DNA of 64,000 nt, taken from contig CADECF010000004.1 in the NCBI GenBank assembly GCA_902825775.1, positions 116,365-180,364 on the forward strand, in the 5' to 3' direction. This document shows positions 55,729 through 64,000 of this stretch, in pieces. Position numbers and translations under genes: made by a program. This DNA comes from an uncultured Lysobacteraceae bacterium. Its GTDB lineage: Bacteria; Pseudomonadota; Gammaproteobacteria; Xanthomonadales; Xanthomonadaceae. The notes under the pieces are model-generated. The model worked only from the letters and a program-made list of their open reading frames with translations, ran no database searches and was not told the DNA's origin. Position 1 is the first letter of the stretch. Each line of letters starts with the position of its first letter.

Positions 55729-55806
55729 TTGTAGAGTCGAGCTTGCTCGACTGCTTTTTGGCGTGTCGACGAAACAAGAGCAGTCGAGCAAGCTCGACTC
55801 TACAAA
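55729..55806. repeat. Inverted repeat pair (family C, GTAGAGTCGAGCTTGCTCGAC)
   Basis: A forward copy and an exact inverted copy, each palindromic on GTCGAGCTTGCTCGAC, separate the DUF962 and DMT exporter genes. The same pair recurs at 61276-61351. Confidence 0.85.
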
Positions 55807-55838
55807 ACGCGCGCACCTGATTTTTCGTAGTCTACCTA

Positions 55839-56726
55839 ATGTCCTCCCGCGATCTCTTCTACCTGGCCATCATCTGCCTGGCCTGGGCCGGCAGTTTTCT
55901 CGCTTCCGCGTTCGGGCTGCAGCAGATTCCGCCGATGATGTTCGCGGCGCTGCGCCTGGGATTGTTGACGCTGGTGCTCGCGCCTTTCATCAAGCGGCCG
56001 CCGCCCGGTCAATGGCCGCAGCTGCTGGCGCTTGGCCTGTGCAACGGCACGCTCAATTTCGCGATGAGCCTGTGGTCGATCAAGCTGGCGGGCGATCTGT
56101 CCTCGCCGGCGATCATCCAGCAATGCTACGTGCCGATGTCCGCGCTGCTGGCGTGGCTGCTGCTGGGCGAACGTTTCGGCTGGCGCAGCGGTCTGGCGAT
56201 CGCGGTCAGCTTCGCCGGCGTGCTGGTGCTGGGCTTCGATCCGATCGTGCTCGACCGGCCGCTGTCGCTACTGCTGATGCTGGGCTCGGGTTTCGTGTTG
56301 GCATTGGGCACCATCGTGACCCGTCGCCTGCACGGGCTCGATGCGATCAGCGCACAAGGTTGGACCGCCGCGATCGGCGTATTGCCGCTGCTGTTCGCGA
56401 GCCTGGTCTTCGAATCCGGCGCCGTGGCATCCGTAGCCGAAGCCGACGCGCTGGCCTGGGCCAGCGTCGCCTACGCCGCGCTGATTTCGTCGCTGCTCGG
56501 CTACGGCTTGTATTACGTGCTGGTGCAGCGCCATCCGGTGGCGCAGATCACGCCCTATCTGCTGTTGTCACCGGTGCTGGCGGTTGCGCTGGGCATCGTG
56601 TTCTGGGGCGACCGGCCCGGACCGAAACTGCTGATCGGCGGCGCGATGGTGCTGGGCGGCGTACTGCTGATCGCGCTGCGCACGCGCGTCAAGGCGCGCA
56701 CGCCGGCGGCGGCCAAGGAAATCTAA
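55839..56726 (+). CDS. EamA/DMT-family transporter
   Basis: This 295-residue inner-membrane protein has ten predicted helices in two EamA repeats. The first starts IICLAWAGSFLASAFGLQQI with PMMFAALRLGLLTLVLAPF; the second ends PYLLLSPVLAVALGIVFWGD. Members export amino acids, metabolites or drugs. It converges with the epimerase gene, overlapping it by four bases. Confidence 0.87.
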   Translation: MSSRDLFYLAIICLAWAGSFLASAFGLQQIPPMMFAALRLGLLTLVLAPFIKRPPPGQWPQLLALGLCNGTLNFAMSLWSIKLAGDLSSPAIIQQCYVPMSALLAWLLLGERFGWRSGLAIAVSFAGVLVLGFDPIVLDRPLSLLLMLGSGFVLALGTIVTRRLHGLDAISAQGWTAAIGVLPLLFASLVFESGAVASVAEADALAWASVAYAALISSLLGYGLYYVLVQRHPVAQITPYLLLSPVLAVALGIVFWGDRPGPKLLIGGAMVLGGVLLIALRTRVKARTPAAAKEI

Positions 56727-57589
56727 GCCTCGCGCTGCGCGAACATGTCCGCGGTCGGACGGAAAGGCCGCGGCGCATAGCCGAAATCGCGCTGCGCGGG
56801 TGCGGCATCGAACGTCAGATCGCTGCGCATCCGCGCTACCGCCGCCTCGCCGAAACCCTGCGCATGGCCTGCGGCATGCGCGGCAGCGAGCAACAAGTTG
56901 AACATCGGCCCCGGCAGTTCCACTAATTTCGGCGCTGGCTGCAGCGAGTCGAGCAGGCGCGCGACCATGTCGCGATAGGTCAAGGTCTCGCCACCGGGCA
57001 GCGCGTAAGACTGGCCGTGCGCAGCGGTCGCCGGCGCAACCGCGAATGCGGCCGCCGCCAAATCCTCGACGTGAGCCGGCTGCCGCAAACCCACGGCATC
57101 GCGCGGCAGGGCGAAATAGCCGAAACGCTGCGCGACCCGTGCGATCCGCGTGAGCGTGCGATCGCGGCCCGCACCGTACACGAGGGTCGGCCGCAAGACG
57201 GTGGCGGCGATGCCGCGCGCATCGGCGGTGGCGAACAGCGACCGCTCGCCTTCGCGCAAACGCGCTGCGTTCTCGCGCTCGCCTGCATCCGACGAACCGC
57301 GTTTGACATCGATGCTGGTCGAACCGAACGCGACCACGCGCCCGGTTTCCGGCGGCGTCCCCGCGAACCATTGCGCGAACAAATCCAACGGCCCGCAACT
57401 GAATATGGTTTCGACCTGGCGCGGCAGGCCCTCGACGCGGCCGAGATCGCCGCGCAGCCATTGCAGGCCGGGTTCGTCGGAGCGCTCGTCGCGCGACACC
57501 GCGATCACCCGCCAACCGTCGCTGCGCAGCCGGTTCAGTAGCGGCATGCCGATCTGGCTGCTGCCGCCGAAGACGAGCGCGCTACGCAT
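56723..57589 (-). CDS. NAD(P)-binding epimerase/reductase-like protein
   Basis: This 288-residue Rossmann protein has SALVFGGSSQIGMPLLNRL at the N-terminus (GxxxxIG motif) and VLRPTLVYGAGRDRTL near residue 135, as in atypical short-chain dehydrogenases acting on nucleotide sugars or flavonoids. The usual YxxxK pair is not evident, so catalysis may differ or be absent. It overlaps the nhaA stop region by eight bases, suggesting co-transcription. Confidence 0.78.
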   Translation of the reverse strand: MRSALVFGGSSQIGMPLLNRLRSDGWRVIAVSRDERSDEPGLQWLRGDLGRVEGLPRQVETIFSCGPLDLFAQWFAGTPPETGRVVAFGSTSIDVKRGSSDAGERENAARLREGERSLFATADARGIAATVLRPTLVYGAGRDRTLTRIARVAQRFGYFALPRDAVGLRQPAHVEDLAAAAFAVAPATAAHGQSYALPGGETLTYRDMVARLLDSLQPAPKLVELPGPMFNLLLAAAHAAGHAQGFGEAAVARMRSDLTFDAAPAQRDFGYAPRPFRPTADMFAQREA

Positions 57590-58835
57590 CGGTATGCCGC
57601 CGCAGCGTCGCCCGCAGCCACAACAGGCCTACTACCGCCGATATCAGCGATGCCGCCAGCACGCCGACTACGCTCTCGGTGTAGCGCAACGCGTCGGCCG
57701 AGAACGCCAGCGAGGCGATGAACAGGCTCATCGTGAAACCGATGCCGCACAACAAGCCCAATCCGATCATCGCGCGCAGATCCATGCCGTCCGGGAAACG
57801 CGCCAAGCGCAGGCTGCGCATCAGCACCGCGGCGAGCACGATGCCTACCGGCTTGCCGAGTACCAGACCCAATGCGATGCCCAGCGGCAGCGGCGACAGC
57901 AGATCGTCCAGGTCGATGCCGCCGAGGGCGAGTCCGGCATTGGCGAAGGCGAATATCGGCAGGATGGCGAATGCGACCCACGGATGCAGCGCATGTTCGA
58001 GGTGTTCGAGCGGCGAATGCTCCACTTCGTCGTCGATCTTGTTGCGCGGATTCACGTGCGGAATCATCAGGCCGGTGGCCACGCCGGCCAGCGTCGCATG
58101 CACGCCGGATTTCAGCACGCACACCCACAACAACGCGCCCAGCAGCAGGTACGGCGTCAGCGCGGTCACGCCGCGCCGGTTCAGCATCCACATCGCGAAC
58201 AAGGCGACGGCGGCGCAACCCAGCGCGACCAGCGACATGCCGTGCGAATAGAACACAGCGATGATCAGGATCGCGATCAGGTCGTCGACCACCGCGATCG
58301 TCGACAGCAGCAGCTTCATGCCCAAGGGCACGCGCGAACCGAGCAGCGCGAGGATGCCGAGCGCGAAGGCGATGTCGGTCGCCGTCGGAATCGCCCAGCC
58401 GCGAAGCGCTTCGGCCTGGCCCTGGTTGATCCACCAGAAAATCAGCGCCGGCACGATCACGCCGGCCGCCGCGCACACCATCGGCAACGCCAACTGGTCG
58501 CGGCTCGACAATTGCCCGCTCAAGGTCTCGCGTTTGATCTCCAGCGCGACCAACAGGAAGAAGACCGCCATCAGGCCGTCGTTGATCCACAGCAGCAGCG
58601 GCTTGTCGATCGAGAAGCCGCCGATCCGCAGCTGCACCGGCATGTCCTGGAAAGCCAGATACCAGGCCTGCAGCGGCGAGTTGGCGAAGATCAACGCCAG
58701 CACCGCGGCGGCGATCAGCAGGATGCCGCCAGCCGCTTCCAAGCGGAAAAATTCGCTCAGCGCATGGGCCGCGCGGCGCGGCAATGCGCGTACGGTGCGT
58801 CGGCTCGGCGGAGGAATGTCGGACATGGCCGGCAT
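57582..58835 (-). CDS. nhaA: Na+/H+ antiporter NhaA
   Basis: NhaA exchanges sodium for protons at the inner membrane. The 417-residue protein holds the family segments IFANSPLQAWYLAF near residue 49, LLWINDGLMAVFFLLVALEI near 81, GWAIPTATDIAFALGILALL near 147 and the paired aspartates in STIAVVDDLIAILII near 180 that bind Na+. A second ATG at 58826 is possible as start. Confidence 0.95.
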   Translation of the reverse strand: MPAMSDIPPPSRRTVRALPRRAAHALSEFFRLEAAGGILLIAAAVLALIFANSPLQAWYLAFQDMPVQLRIGGFSIDKPLLLWINDGLMAVFFLLVALEIKRETLSGQLSSRDQLALPMVCAAAGVIVPALIFWWINQGQAEALRGWAIPTATDIAFALGILALLGSRVPLGMKLLLSTIAVVDDLIAILIIAVFYSHGMSLVALGCAAVALFAMWMLNRRGVTALTPYLLLGALLWVCVLKSGVHATLAGVATGLMIPHVNPRNKIDDEVEHSPLEHLEHALHPWVAFAILPIFAFANAGLALGGIDLDDLLSPLPLGIALGLVLGKPVGIVLAAVLMRSLRLARFPDGMDLRAMIGLGLLCGIGFTMSLFIASLAFSADALRYTESVVGVLAASLISAVVGLLWLRATLRRHTDA

Positions 58836-58863
58836 TGTAGCCGCCGCGCCGCCGCGCCCTCGC

Positions 58864-59817
58864 TCAACGGCTCAGCCAGAGTTCGAACAGCAGCCATGCG
58901 GCGAAGGCGATCAGCAGAATGCCGCCTTCCTTTTTGCTGATGCGCAGGTCGCCCTTGAGCATCGGATACATGGCAATGCCGAACGCGAGCGCCGCAGGCA
59001 GCTCGAAGCGCACGAACGAAGCCGGCAACGGCAGATCGCCCGCGAAAGTCGCCATGCCGCCCACGATCAACAGCAGGTTGAACAAGCTGCTGCCGATGAC
59101 GTGGCCCACGACCATGCCGCCGTGGCCACGTCGCGCCGCGGCGATCGCGGCGGCCACTTCCGGTAGCGCCGTGCCGATCGCCACCACCAGCAGGCCGGTC
59201 AGCATCGGTTCCATGCCGAGCGCCAGGCCCAGCGGCGGCGCGTGCGCCACCACCAAGCGCGCGCCGAAATACAGCAGCGCGGCCGCGATGACGAAACGCA
59301 ATACGTTGAGCCCCACGTTATCGCTGGTCTTGACGAAGGCGGCGATGGCGTCCTGCACTTCCGGCGCTTCGCGGCGCGTGCGCACCAGCGCGAAGGCCAG
59401 CACGGCGATGAAAGCCGCCACCAGGATCATGCCTTCCACCCGGCTCAGCACGCCATCCAGGCCGAATGCGATCGTCGCGATGCTGCCGACGATGAAGCAC
59501 AGCAGCAGCGGCGCCAACGCGCGCCAGCCCACGACCAGCGGCGCCGCGAGCGCCGCGGCGCCGAGCGTCAGCCCGAAGTTGACGACGTTGCTGCCGACCG
59601 CATTGCCCAGCGCGAGCGCCTGGCTGCCGGTCCAGATGGCGCGTGCGTTGACCGCCAGTTCCGGCAGCGAGGTGCCGAACGCGACCAGCAGCAATCCGGC
59701 GACGAAGGGCGAAGCGCCGATGCGCTGCGCCAGCCCGGACGCGCCTTTGACGATCGAATCGCCGCCGAGCGCAAGCAGGATCAGGCCGATCACGAAAAAG
59801 GCCAAGGCTTCCAGCAT
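58864..59817 (-). CDS. Calcium/sodium antiporter (CaCA family, YrbG-like)
   Basis: This 317-residue membrane protein has the two inverted alpha repeats of cation/Ca2+ exchangers: GTSLPELAVNARAIW with GNAVGSNVVNFGLTLG near residue 48, and GTALPEVAAAIAAARRGHGG with GHVIGSSLFNLLLIVGG near 210. It probably uses the Na+ or H+ gradient to move calcium or potassium across the inner membrane. It lies 28 bases upstream of nhaA on the same strand, so the two antiporters may be co-expressed. Confidence 0.92.
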   Translation of the reverse strand: MLEALAFFVIGLILLALGGDSIVKGASGLAQRIGASPFVAGLLLVAFGTSLPELAVNARAIWTGSQALALGNAVGSNVVNFGLTLGAAALAAPLVVGWRALAPLLLCFIVGSIATIAFGLDGVLSRVEGMILVAAFIAVLAFALVRTRREAPEVQDAIAAFVKTSDNVGLNVLRFVIAAALLYFGARLVVAHAPPLGLALGMEPMLTGLLVVAIGTALPEVAAAIAAARRGHGGMVVGHVIGSSLFNLLLIVGGMATFAGDLPLPASFVRFELPAALAFGIAMYPMLKGDLRISKKEGGILLIAFAAWLLFELWLSR

Positions 59818-59875
59818 CGCCGCATCTCCCCAGGTCGGTTTTGTCGATTCTATGCCCGATCAGCGAGCTGCGGGG

Positions 59876-59910
59876 CCCGTAGCCCTCTCCCGCTTGCGGG
59901 GCGAGGGAAT
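59876..59910. repeat. Fragment of family E repeat
   Basis: The sequence AGCCCTCTCCCGCTTGCGGG followed by GCGAGGG is a worn copy of the family E element seen intact at 62721 and 63240. Confidence 0.6.
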
Positions 59911-59926
59911 CCTCCATGTAATTGCG

Positions 59927-60553
59927 TTACGAGCAGCCTTCGACGTAATCCACCTGCGGCGTCACGCCCACATGCCAGGACTTCACCTTGCCGGCCGCAT
60001 CGGTCTCGAACACGATCGCGCTGGCGCCATCCTCGGAGCGGACTCGCAGATTCTTTCCGCCTTCCACGTATTTGTGCGGCTGCTCGTCGACGCGTCCGGC
60101 GTAGGCGGTCTTGATGTCGTCCGCGCTCATGCCGATCTGGCCGCCGCCGGGCGCGACGTCGGCGATCGTTTCCACGTCGTAACGCACGAATTTGCCGTCT
60201 TCGAACATCAGCGCCGGCCAACCCGCGCGGTCGGCCTGCTTCGGACGCAGGTAATAGCACGTGGTGCCTTCGCTCGGTGCGCCGTCGAGTTCGCCGTCCC
60301 AGTTCTGCTTGACCTGCTCGGCGCTCATCCCGAATCGCGTTTTCCCGTAGCCCTGGTAGCTGCCCGGCACGGGAGCCGGCACGGAAGTGCCGGGCGGCGC
60401 AGTCGCCGGCGGCACGTCTTCCACCGGTTGGTCCAATGCCGGTGCCGGCGCAGTCGCCGTCGCAGCGCCGGCATCCTCCGGCGATTTGCGTTCGGCGTCG
60501 CAGGCGGCAAGCGCCAACGTCAGCAATGCCACGGCGGAAAGGGATCGCTTCAT
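59927..60553 (-). CDS. Predicted lipoprotein
   Basis: This 208-residue protein has a lipoprotein signal (MKRSLSAVALLTLALAAC, Cys at 18), a Pro/Ala/Thr-rich linker to about residue 63 and a globular domain with repeated GYGKTRFGMSAEQVKQNWDG and GGQIGMSADDIKTAYAG motifs. That internal repeat suggests a duplicated small domain, as in some periplasmic lipid or peptide-binding lipoproteins. Function unknown. Confidence 0.8.
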   Translation of the reverse strand: MKRSLSAVALLTLALAACDAERKSPEDAGAATATAPAPALDQPVEDVPPATAPPGTSVPAPVPGSYQGYGKTRFGMSAEQVKQNWDGELDGAPSEGTTCYYLRPKQADRAGWPALMFEDGKFVRYDVETIADVAPGGGQIGMSADDIKTAYAGRVDEQPHKYVEGGKNLRVRSEDGASAIVFETDAAGKVKSWHVGVTPQVDYVEGCS

Positions 60554-60688
60554 GCTGCTCGCTCCGGATCGGGTCGACGACAGCCTAGGCCGACCGCGTT
60601 AACGCGCCGCGAAAGCACGGATCGTGCCACTGTCATCACGCTTTCATGCGCCGGCTTTACGTTCGCCCGCCTCTGCCGAGTCCGGGTT

Positions 60689-61273
60689 ATGAATCCCCAC
60701 AAGACCGAAAAAGCGCACGGCGCCCTGCGCGACCGCCCCGCGGACGTCAGCGTGCTCGAACGCCGCATCCTTATCCTGAGCGACGGTCGCCGCGGCGACG
60801 CCGAGATCGCCGACCTGCTGGGTTCGCGGGCGCGGGAAGCGCTCGCGCGGCTGCTGCGCGACGGCTACCTCTCCGATCGCGACATGGCGCCCGCCCCACC
60901 GCCACCGGTCGTAGCCATCGCACCTATATCGGCCGTCGCGGTCGAATCGGGCGAAAAACCTTCGCCTGCGGGAACGTTGGCCGCGCCATCGCGCCGTTCC
61001 ATCGCCGCGGCCAAGATGTACATCGTCGACATGCTGCAGCTGCAACGCGGGTCCGACGCGGCCGCGATCGCCGACGCGATCCGCGGCTGCCGCGATCAGG
61101 ACGAACTGGCGGCGCATATGCTGCGTGCGTTGCGCTTCATCCATGGCATCGCCAATGCGAGCATGAGCCGACGCGTTTCCGATCGGCTGGCCGAGATCAT
61201 GCCGGAGCAATATCTGCCCGAATTGGATGTGTTCCGGGACACGTTATTCGGCGACCAAACCGCCGCGGCATAA
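60689..61273 (+). CDS. Uncharacterised 194-residue protein
   Basis: The N-terminus (residues 20-65) contains VLERRILILSDGRRGDAEIA then DLLGSRAREALARLLRDGYL, which reads like a winged-helix/MarR-type DNA-binding fold. A Pro/Ala linker at about 70-105 leads to a helical C-terminal domain with MYIVDMLQLQRGSDAAAIAD and LAAHMLRALRFIHGIANASM. It is divergent from the lipoprotein gene. I do not recognise a family; ATG 60689 was chosen as the first codon of this frame outside antisense sequence. Confidence 0.65.
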   Translation: MNPHKTEKAHGALRDRPADVSVLERRILILSDGRRGDAEIADLLGSRAREALARLLRDGYLSDRDMAPAPPPPVVAIAPISAVAVESGEKPSPAGTLAAPSRRSIAAAKMYIVDMLQLQRGSDAAAIADAIRGCRDQDELAAHMLRALRFIHGIANASMSRRVSDRLAEIMPEQYLPELDVFRDTLFGDQTAAA

Positions 61274-61275
61274 TC

Positions 61276-61351
61276 TGCAGAGTCGAGCTTGCTCGACTGC
61301 TTTTGCTGCTGCGGTAAAAACAAGAGCAGTCGAGCAAGCTCGACTCTACAA
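61276..61351. repeat. Inverted repeat pair (family C)
   Basis: This second copy of the GTCGAGCTTGCTCGAC pair stands between the convergent uncharacterised gene and hmgA, with a 25-base spacer. It touches the hmgA stop region and could end both transcripts. Confidence 0.85.
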
Positions 61352-61352
61352 G

Positions 61353-62705
61353 TTATGCCGATGGCGAAAAATTACGCCGCAAACCGGACCAGCACTGCTG
61401 GTAATCGCGTTGCCGGTGCGCGGCGTCCAAGGCTTGGCGCGTCGGCGCGATCACAGCGCGCGTCTCGAACATGAAGGCCATGGTGTCGCCGATCACGTCC
61501 GGCTTGGCCAAGTCGGCGCTGGAGGCCTTGTCGAACGTGGCCGCGTCCGGTCCATGCCCGCTCATGCAGTTGTGCAGGCTGGCGCCGCCGGGGGCGAAAC
61601 CTTCGGCCTTGGCGTCGTAGGCGCCATGCACCAGGCCCATGAACTCGCTGGCCACGTTGCGATGGAACCACGGCGGCCGGAACGTGTGCTGCGCCACCAG
61701 CCAACGCGGCGGGAAGATCACGAAATCCAAGTTCGCCGTGCCGTGCGTGTCGCTGGGCGAAGTCAGCACGGTGAAGATGCTGGGGTCGGGATGATCGAAG
61801 CTGATCGAACCGATCGCATTGAAGCGGCGCAGGTCGTATTTGTACGGTGCGTAGTTGCCGTGCCAGCCGACCACATCCAGCGGCGAATGTCCGATCGGCG
61901 CGCGCCACAGATGGCCCTGGAACTTGGCGATCAGTTCGAAATCGCCTTCCAAGTCTTCGTACGCGGCGTTCGGGGTGAGGAAGTCGCGCGGATTGGCCAG
62001 GCCGTTGGCGCCGATCGGGCCCAGGTCGGGCAGACGCATCATCGCGCCGAAGTTTTCGCACACGTAACCGCGCGCCGCGCCTTCCGGCAGTTCGACGCGG
62101 AAACGCACGCCGCGCGGAATGACCGCGATTTCCAGCGGCGCCACATCCAGCACGCCCAGTTCGGTGGCTATCCGCAATGCGCCCTGCTGCGGCACGATCA
62201 GCATCTCGCCGTCGGCGTCGTAGAAGAAGCGCCCTTCCATCGATTTGGTGGCGGCGTACAGATGGATGCCCACGCCATGCTGCGCGGCGGCGTAACCGTT
62301 GCCGGCCATCGTGAAAAGACCATTGACGAAATCCACCGGCGTTGCGGGCAGCGGCAGCGGATTCCAGCGCAACTGGTCCGGCGTCACCGGCTCGTGACCG
62401 AATAGATTATGGAAGTGGTTTTGCTCGAAGGCCTCGAACGTACCGTGCATCGCGGCCGGGCGGATGCGATACAGCCAACTGCGCCGGTTCTCGCCGCGCG
62501 GCGCCGTGAACGCGGTGCCGGACAACTGCTCGGCGTACAACCCGTGCGCCACGCGTTGCGGCGAGTTCTGGCCCTGCGGCAGCGTGCCGGGCACGGCCTC
62601 GGTGGCGAACTCGTTGCCGAAGCCGCTCATGTAGCCCGCTTGCTGCAGGCCGCGCGCATCGCTTTGCGCAAGCGGGAAGACGTTGTCGTTGCTGGCGGTG
62701 TTCAT
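61353..62705 (-). CDS. hmgA: Homogentisate 1,2-dioxygenase
   Basis: HmgA opens the homogentisate ring to maleylacetoacetate, using Fe(II). The 450-residue cupin protein has [13 protein letters not shown] near residue 25, [18 protein letters not shown] near 72, [20 protein letters not shown] near 265 and the iron-binding region [20 protein letters not shown] near 340. Its product feeds the maiA and fumarylacetoacetase genes at 33.7-35.5 kb. Confidence 0.95.
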   Translation of the reverse strand: MNTASNDNVFPLAQSDARGLQQAGYMSGFGNEFATEAVPGTLPQGQNSPQRVAHGLYAEQLSGTAFTAPRGENRRSWLYRIRPAAMHGTFEAFEQNHFHNLFGHEPVTPDQLRWNPLPLPATPVDFVNGLFTMAGNGYAAAQHGVGIHLYAATKSMEGRFFYDADGEMLIVPQQGALRIATELGVLDVAPLEIAVIPRGVRFRVELPEGAARGYVCENFGAMMRLPDLGPIGANGLANPRDFLTPNAAYEDLEGDFELIAKFQGHLWRAPIGHSPLDVVGWHGNYAPYKYDLRRFNAIGSISFDHPDPSIFTVLTSPSDTHGTANLDFVIFPPRWLVAQHTFRPPWFHRNVASEFMGLVHGAYDAKAEGFAPGGASLHNCMSGHGPDAATFDKASSADLAKPDVIGDTMAFMFETRAVIAPTRQALDAAHRQRDYQQCWSGLRRNFSPSA

Positions 62706-62715
62706 GGCTTCGGCT

Positions 62716-63120
62716 CTAAAGCCCCTCTCCCACCGGGAGAGGGGTTGGGGTGAGGGTACGGGGTCCGAGGATGTTCAAGATCGCATCCAAAACCCCTTCG
62801 ATGTTCAGCAGGACGTCGGTATCCCAGAACCGGACGACCTTCCAACCTCTGGTTTCTAAAAATCTTGTTCGCGCCGCATCACCCTCGATCGTGTGCTGAG
62901 ACCCGTCTAGTTCGATGATGAGCATTTTTTCGACACAGCAAAAGTCGGCGATGTAGGGCGGAACAGCATGTTGGCGACGGAACTTGAAGCCATCGATTTG
63001 CCCGGCCCTTATGTATTTCCACAACTTTCGCTCCGCATCAGTCTGCTCACGACGCAGGCGACGTGCGTTTTCAAGTGTGGCGCTAGGTAGCGGAGGTTTG
63101 ACTACCGCCATGCCTGACAC
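62716..63120 (-). CDS. DUF559 endonuclease-like protein with repeat-derived C-terminus
   Basis: This 134-residue protein matches the DUF559 group of PD-(D/E)xK-like, Vsr-related nucleases: [20 protein letters not shown] near residue 24, [17 protein letters not shown] near 44 and [20 protein letters not shown] near 67, with IADF and ELDGSQH as the likely catalytic D and ExK-like core. The last 16 residues ([15 protein letters not shown]) are encoded by a family E repeat that has supplied the stop codon. It lies between hmgA and hppD on the same strand. Confidence 0.82.
   Translation of the reverse strand: MSGMAVVKPPLPSATLENARRLRREQTDAERKLWKYIRAGQIDGFKFRRQHAVPPYIADFCCVEKMLIIELDGSQHTIEGDAARTRFLETRGWKVVRFWDTDVLLNIEGVLDAILNILGPRTLTPTPLPVGEGL
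62721..62758. repeat. Family E repeat within the DUF559 gene end
   Basis: The element GCCCCTCTCCCACCGGGAGA with GGGGTTGGGGTGAGGGT after it is a palindrome (CCCCTCTCCC/GGGAGAGGGG) plus tail. On the minus strand it is read as [13 protein letters not shown], the C-terminus of the DUF559 product. Confidence 0.85.
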
Positions 63121-63148
63121 TTCCTCGCAATCTCGGGTGATTTGCTCT

Positions 63149-63272
63149 TCCTTCTCCCTTCGGGAGAAGGTGCCCGAAGGGCGGATGAGGGTCCGACGAA
63201 GCCACGGACGTCCGAACCATCACCGCTTCGCCGCACCCTCACCCCAACCCCTCTCCCGCAGGGAGAGGGGCT
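63149..63272. repeat. Family E repeat pair between hppD and the DUF559 gene
   Basis: A CTTCTCCCTTCGGGAGAAGG element with GGGCGGATGAGGGT tail and an inverted CACCCTCACCCCAACCCCTC copy face each other. The inverted copy ends six bases before the hppD stop codon. Confidence 0.82.
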
Positions 63273-63277
63273 TACAA

Positions 63278-64000
63278 TCAAAGCACGCCGCGCTTCATCT
63301 GGTCGCGCTCGATGCTCTCGAACAGGGCCTGGAAATTGCCCTCGCCGAAGCCTTCGTTGCCTTTGCGTTGGATGATCTCGAAGAAGATCGGGCCGATCGC
63401 ATTGGTGGTGAAGATCTGCAGCAGCTTGCGCTTATGCGTTTCCGGATCCGCGTCGATCAGGATCTTGTTGCGGGCCAGGCGCGGCACGTCCTCGCCGTGG
63501 TCGGGCACGCGCTGGTCGATCACGTCGAAATAGGTGTCGGGCGTATCCAGGAATTCCACGCCCTGGTCGCGCATCGCTTCCACCGTCGAATAGATGTCGT
63601 CGGTGAAACAGGCGATGTGCTGGATGCCCTCGCCCTTGTACGCGTCGAGGTATTCGTTGATCTGCGACTTGGGATCGCTGGATTCGTTGAGCGGAATGCG
63701 GACGATGCCGTCCGGCGCGGTCATCGCTTTCGACACCAGGCCGGTTTTGGCGCCCTTGATGTCGAAGTAGCGGATCTCGCGGAAGTTGAACAAGCGCTCG
63801 TAATAGTCCGACCACTTCTGCATGTTGCCGAAGTAGAGGTTGTGGGTCAGATGGTCGATGAAGGTCAGGCCGAACCCGCGCGGATTCTGGTCCGCGCCCT
63901 GCACCGGCAGGAAATCCTCGTACATGCTGCCCTTGTCGCCGTAACGGTCGACCAGGTACAGCATGCAGTCGCCGATGCCCTTCACCACCGGCGCGTCGAC
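63278..64000 (-). CDS. hppD: 4-hydroxyphenylpyruvate dioxygenase (3' part, 5' end outside window)
   Basis: The visible 240 or so residues are the C-terminal catalytic half of HPPD, which turns 4-hydroxyphenylpyruvate into homogentisate. The three iron ligands can be placed: His in TFIDHLTHNL, His in GIQHIACFTDDI and Glu in FGEGNFQALFESIERDQ. The frame remains open through the window edge (reading VDAPVVKGIGD at 64000), so the N-terminal domain and start lie beyond it. It is the first step of the hppD-hmgA-maiA-fah pathway. Confidence 0.95.
   Translation of the reverse strand, partial: VDAPVVKGIGDCMLYLVDRYGDKGSMYEDFLPVQGADQNPRGFGLTFIDHLTHNLYFGNMQKWSDYYERLFNFREIRYFDIKGAKTGLVSKAMTAPDGIVRIPLNESSDPKSQINEYLDAYKGEGIQHIACFTDDIYSTVEAMRDQGVEFLDTPDTYFDVIDQRVPDHGEDVPRLARNKILIDADPETHKRKLLQIFTTNAIGPIFFEIIQRKGNEGFGEGNFQALFESIERDQMKRGVL

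Overview
The window is high-GC gammaproteobacterial chromosome. It most likely comes from the Xanthomonadaceae, in or near Lysobacter. Three things point there: a Clp-type CRP homologue in the neighbourhood rplM-rpsI / coq7 / speD / clp / trp genes that I associate with xanthomonads, a hppD-hmgA tyrosine catabolic pair, and a dense load of short palindromic intergenic repeats. I see no prophage, insertion sequence, CRISPR array or rRNA. There is one tRNA, tRNA-Gln(CUG).

Layout. 1-155: tandem 34-bp repeats. 156-4860: sulfate activation (cysD, cysNC), divergent from the electron transfer flavoprotein genes etfB-etfA. 4936-27501: a surface-polysaccharide locus. Its left part (+ strand) has a sugar epimerase, a polyprenyl-phosphate glycosyltransferase and a GtrA flippase-like protein. 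Its right part is a nearly gapless minus-strand operon: wzm, wzt, wecB, a glycosyltransferase, wecC, a 1637-residue multi-glycosyltransferase, a heparinase-like lyase, another glycosyltransferase, a glycosyltransferase/pyruvyltransferase fusion, a CheR-like methyltransferase, a large membrane protein and a small methyltransferase. WecB and WecC together make UDP-ManNAcA, so the exported glycan probably contains N-acetylmannosaminuronic acid and leaves through the Wzm/Wzt ABC exporter. The cystathionine genes (28-30 kb) lie directly upstream in the same orientation.

30-41 kb: a DUF465 protein, an unexplained structured region, two coiled-coil/lipoprotein genes divergent from pilU, maiA-fahA of tyrosine breakdown, a lipoprotein, a trimeric autotransporter adhesin with a collagen-like stretch, an ECF sigma factor, a 2OG-Fe oxygenase and a small secreted protein. 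41-46 kb: tRNA-Gln, rpsI, rplM, coq7, speD, clp and a GNAT acetyltransferase. 45-52 kb: the minus-strand trp cluster trpE-(orf)-trpG-(secreted protein)-trpD-(monooxygenase)-trpC-(HAD). An AT-richer two-helix membrane protein gene is wedged seamlessly between trpE and trpG, and a Trp-rich leader reading frame lies upstream of trpE.

52-64 kb: a lipid kinase, a candidate sRNA, rpe, a membrane DnaJ protein, purC, a DUF962 protein, a DMT exporter, an epimerase, NhaA, a CaCA antiporter, a lipoprotein, an uncharacterised protein, hmgA, a DUF559 protein and the 3' part of hppD. At least six unrelated families of palindromic repeat fill the gaps between genes; one has been captured as the C-terminus of the DUF559 protein.

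All functional calls are by eye from motifs and neighbourhood; no database search was run.
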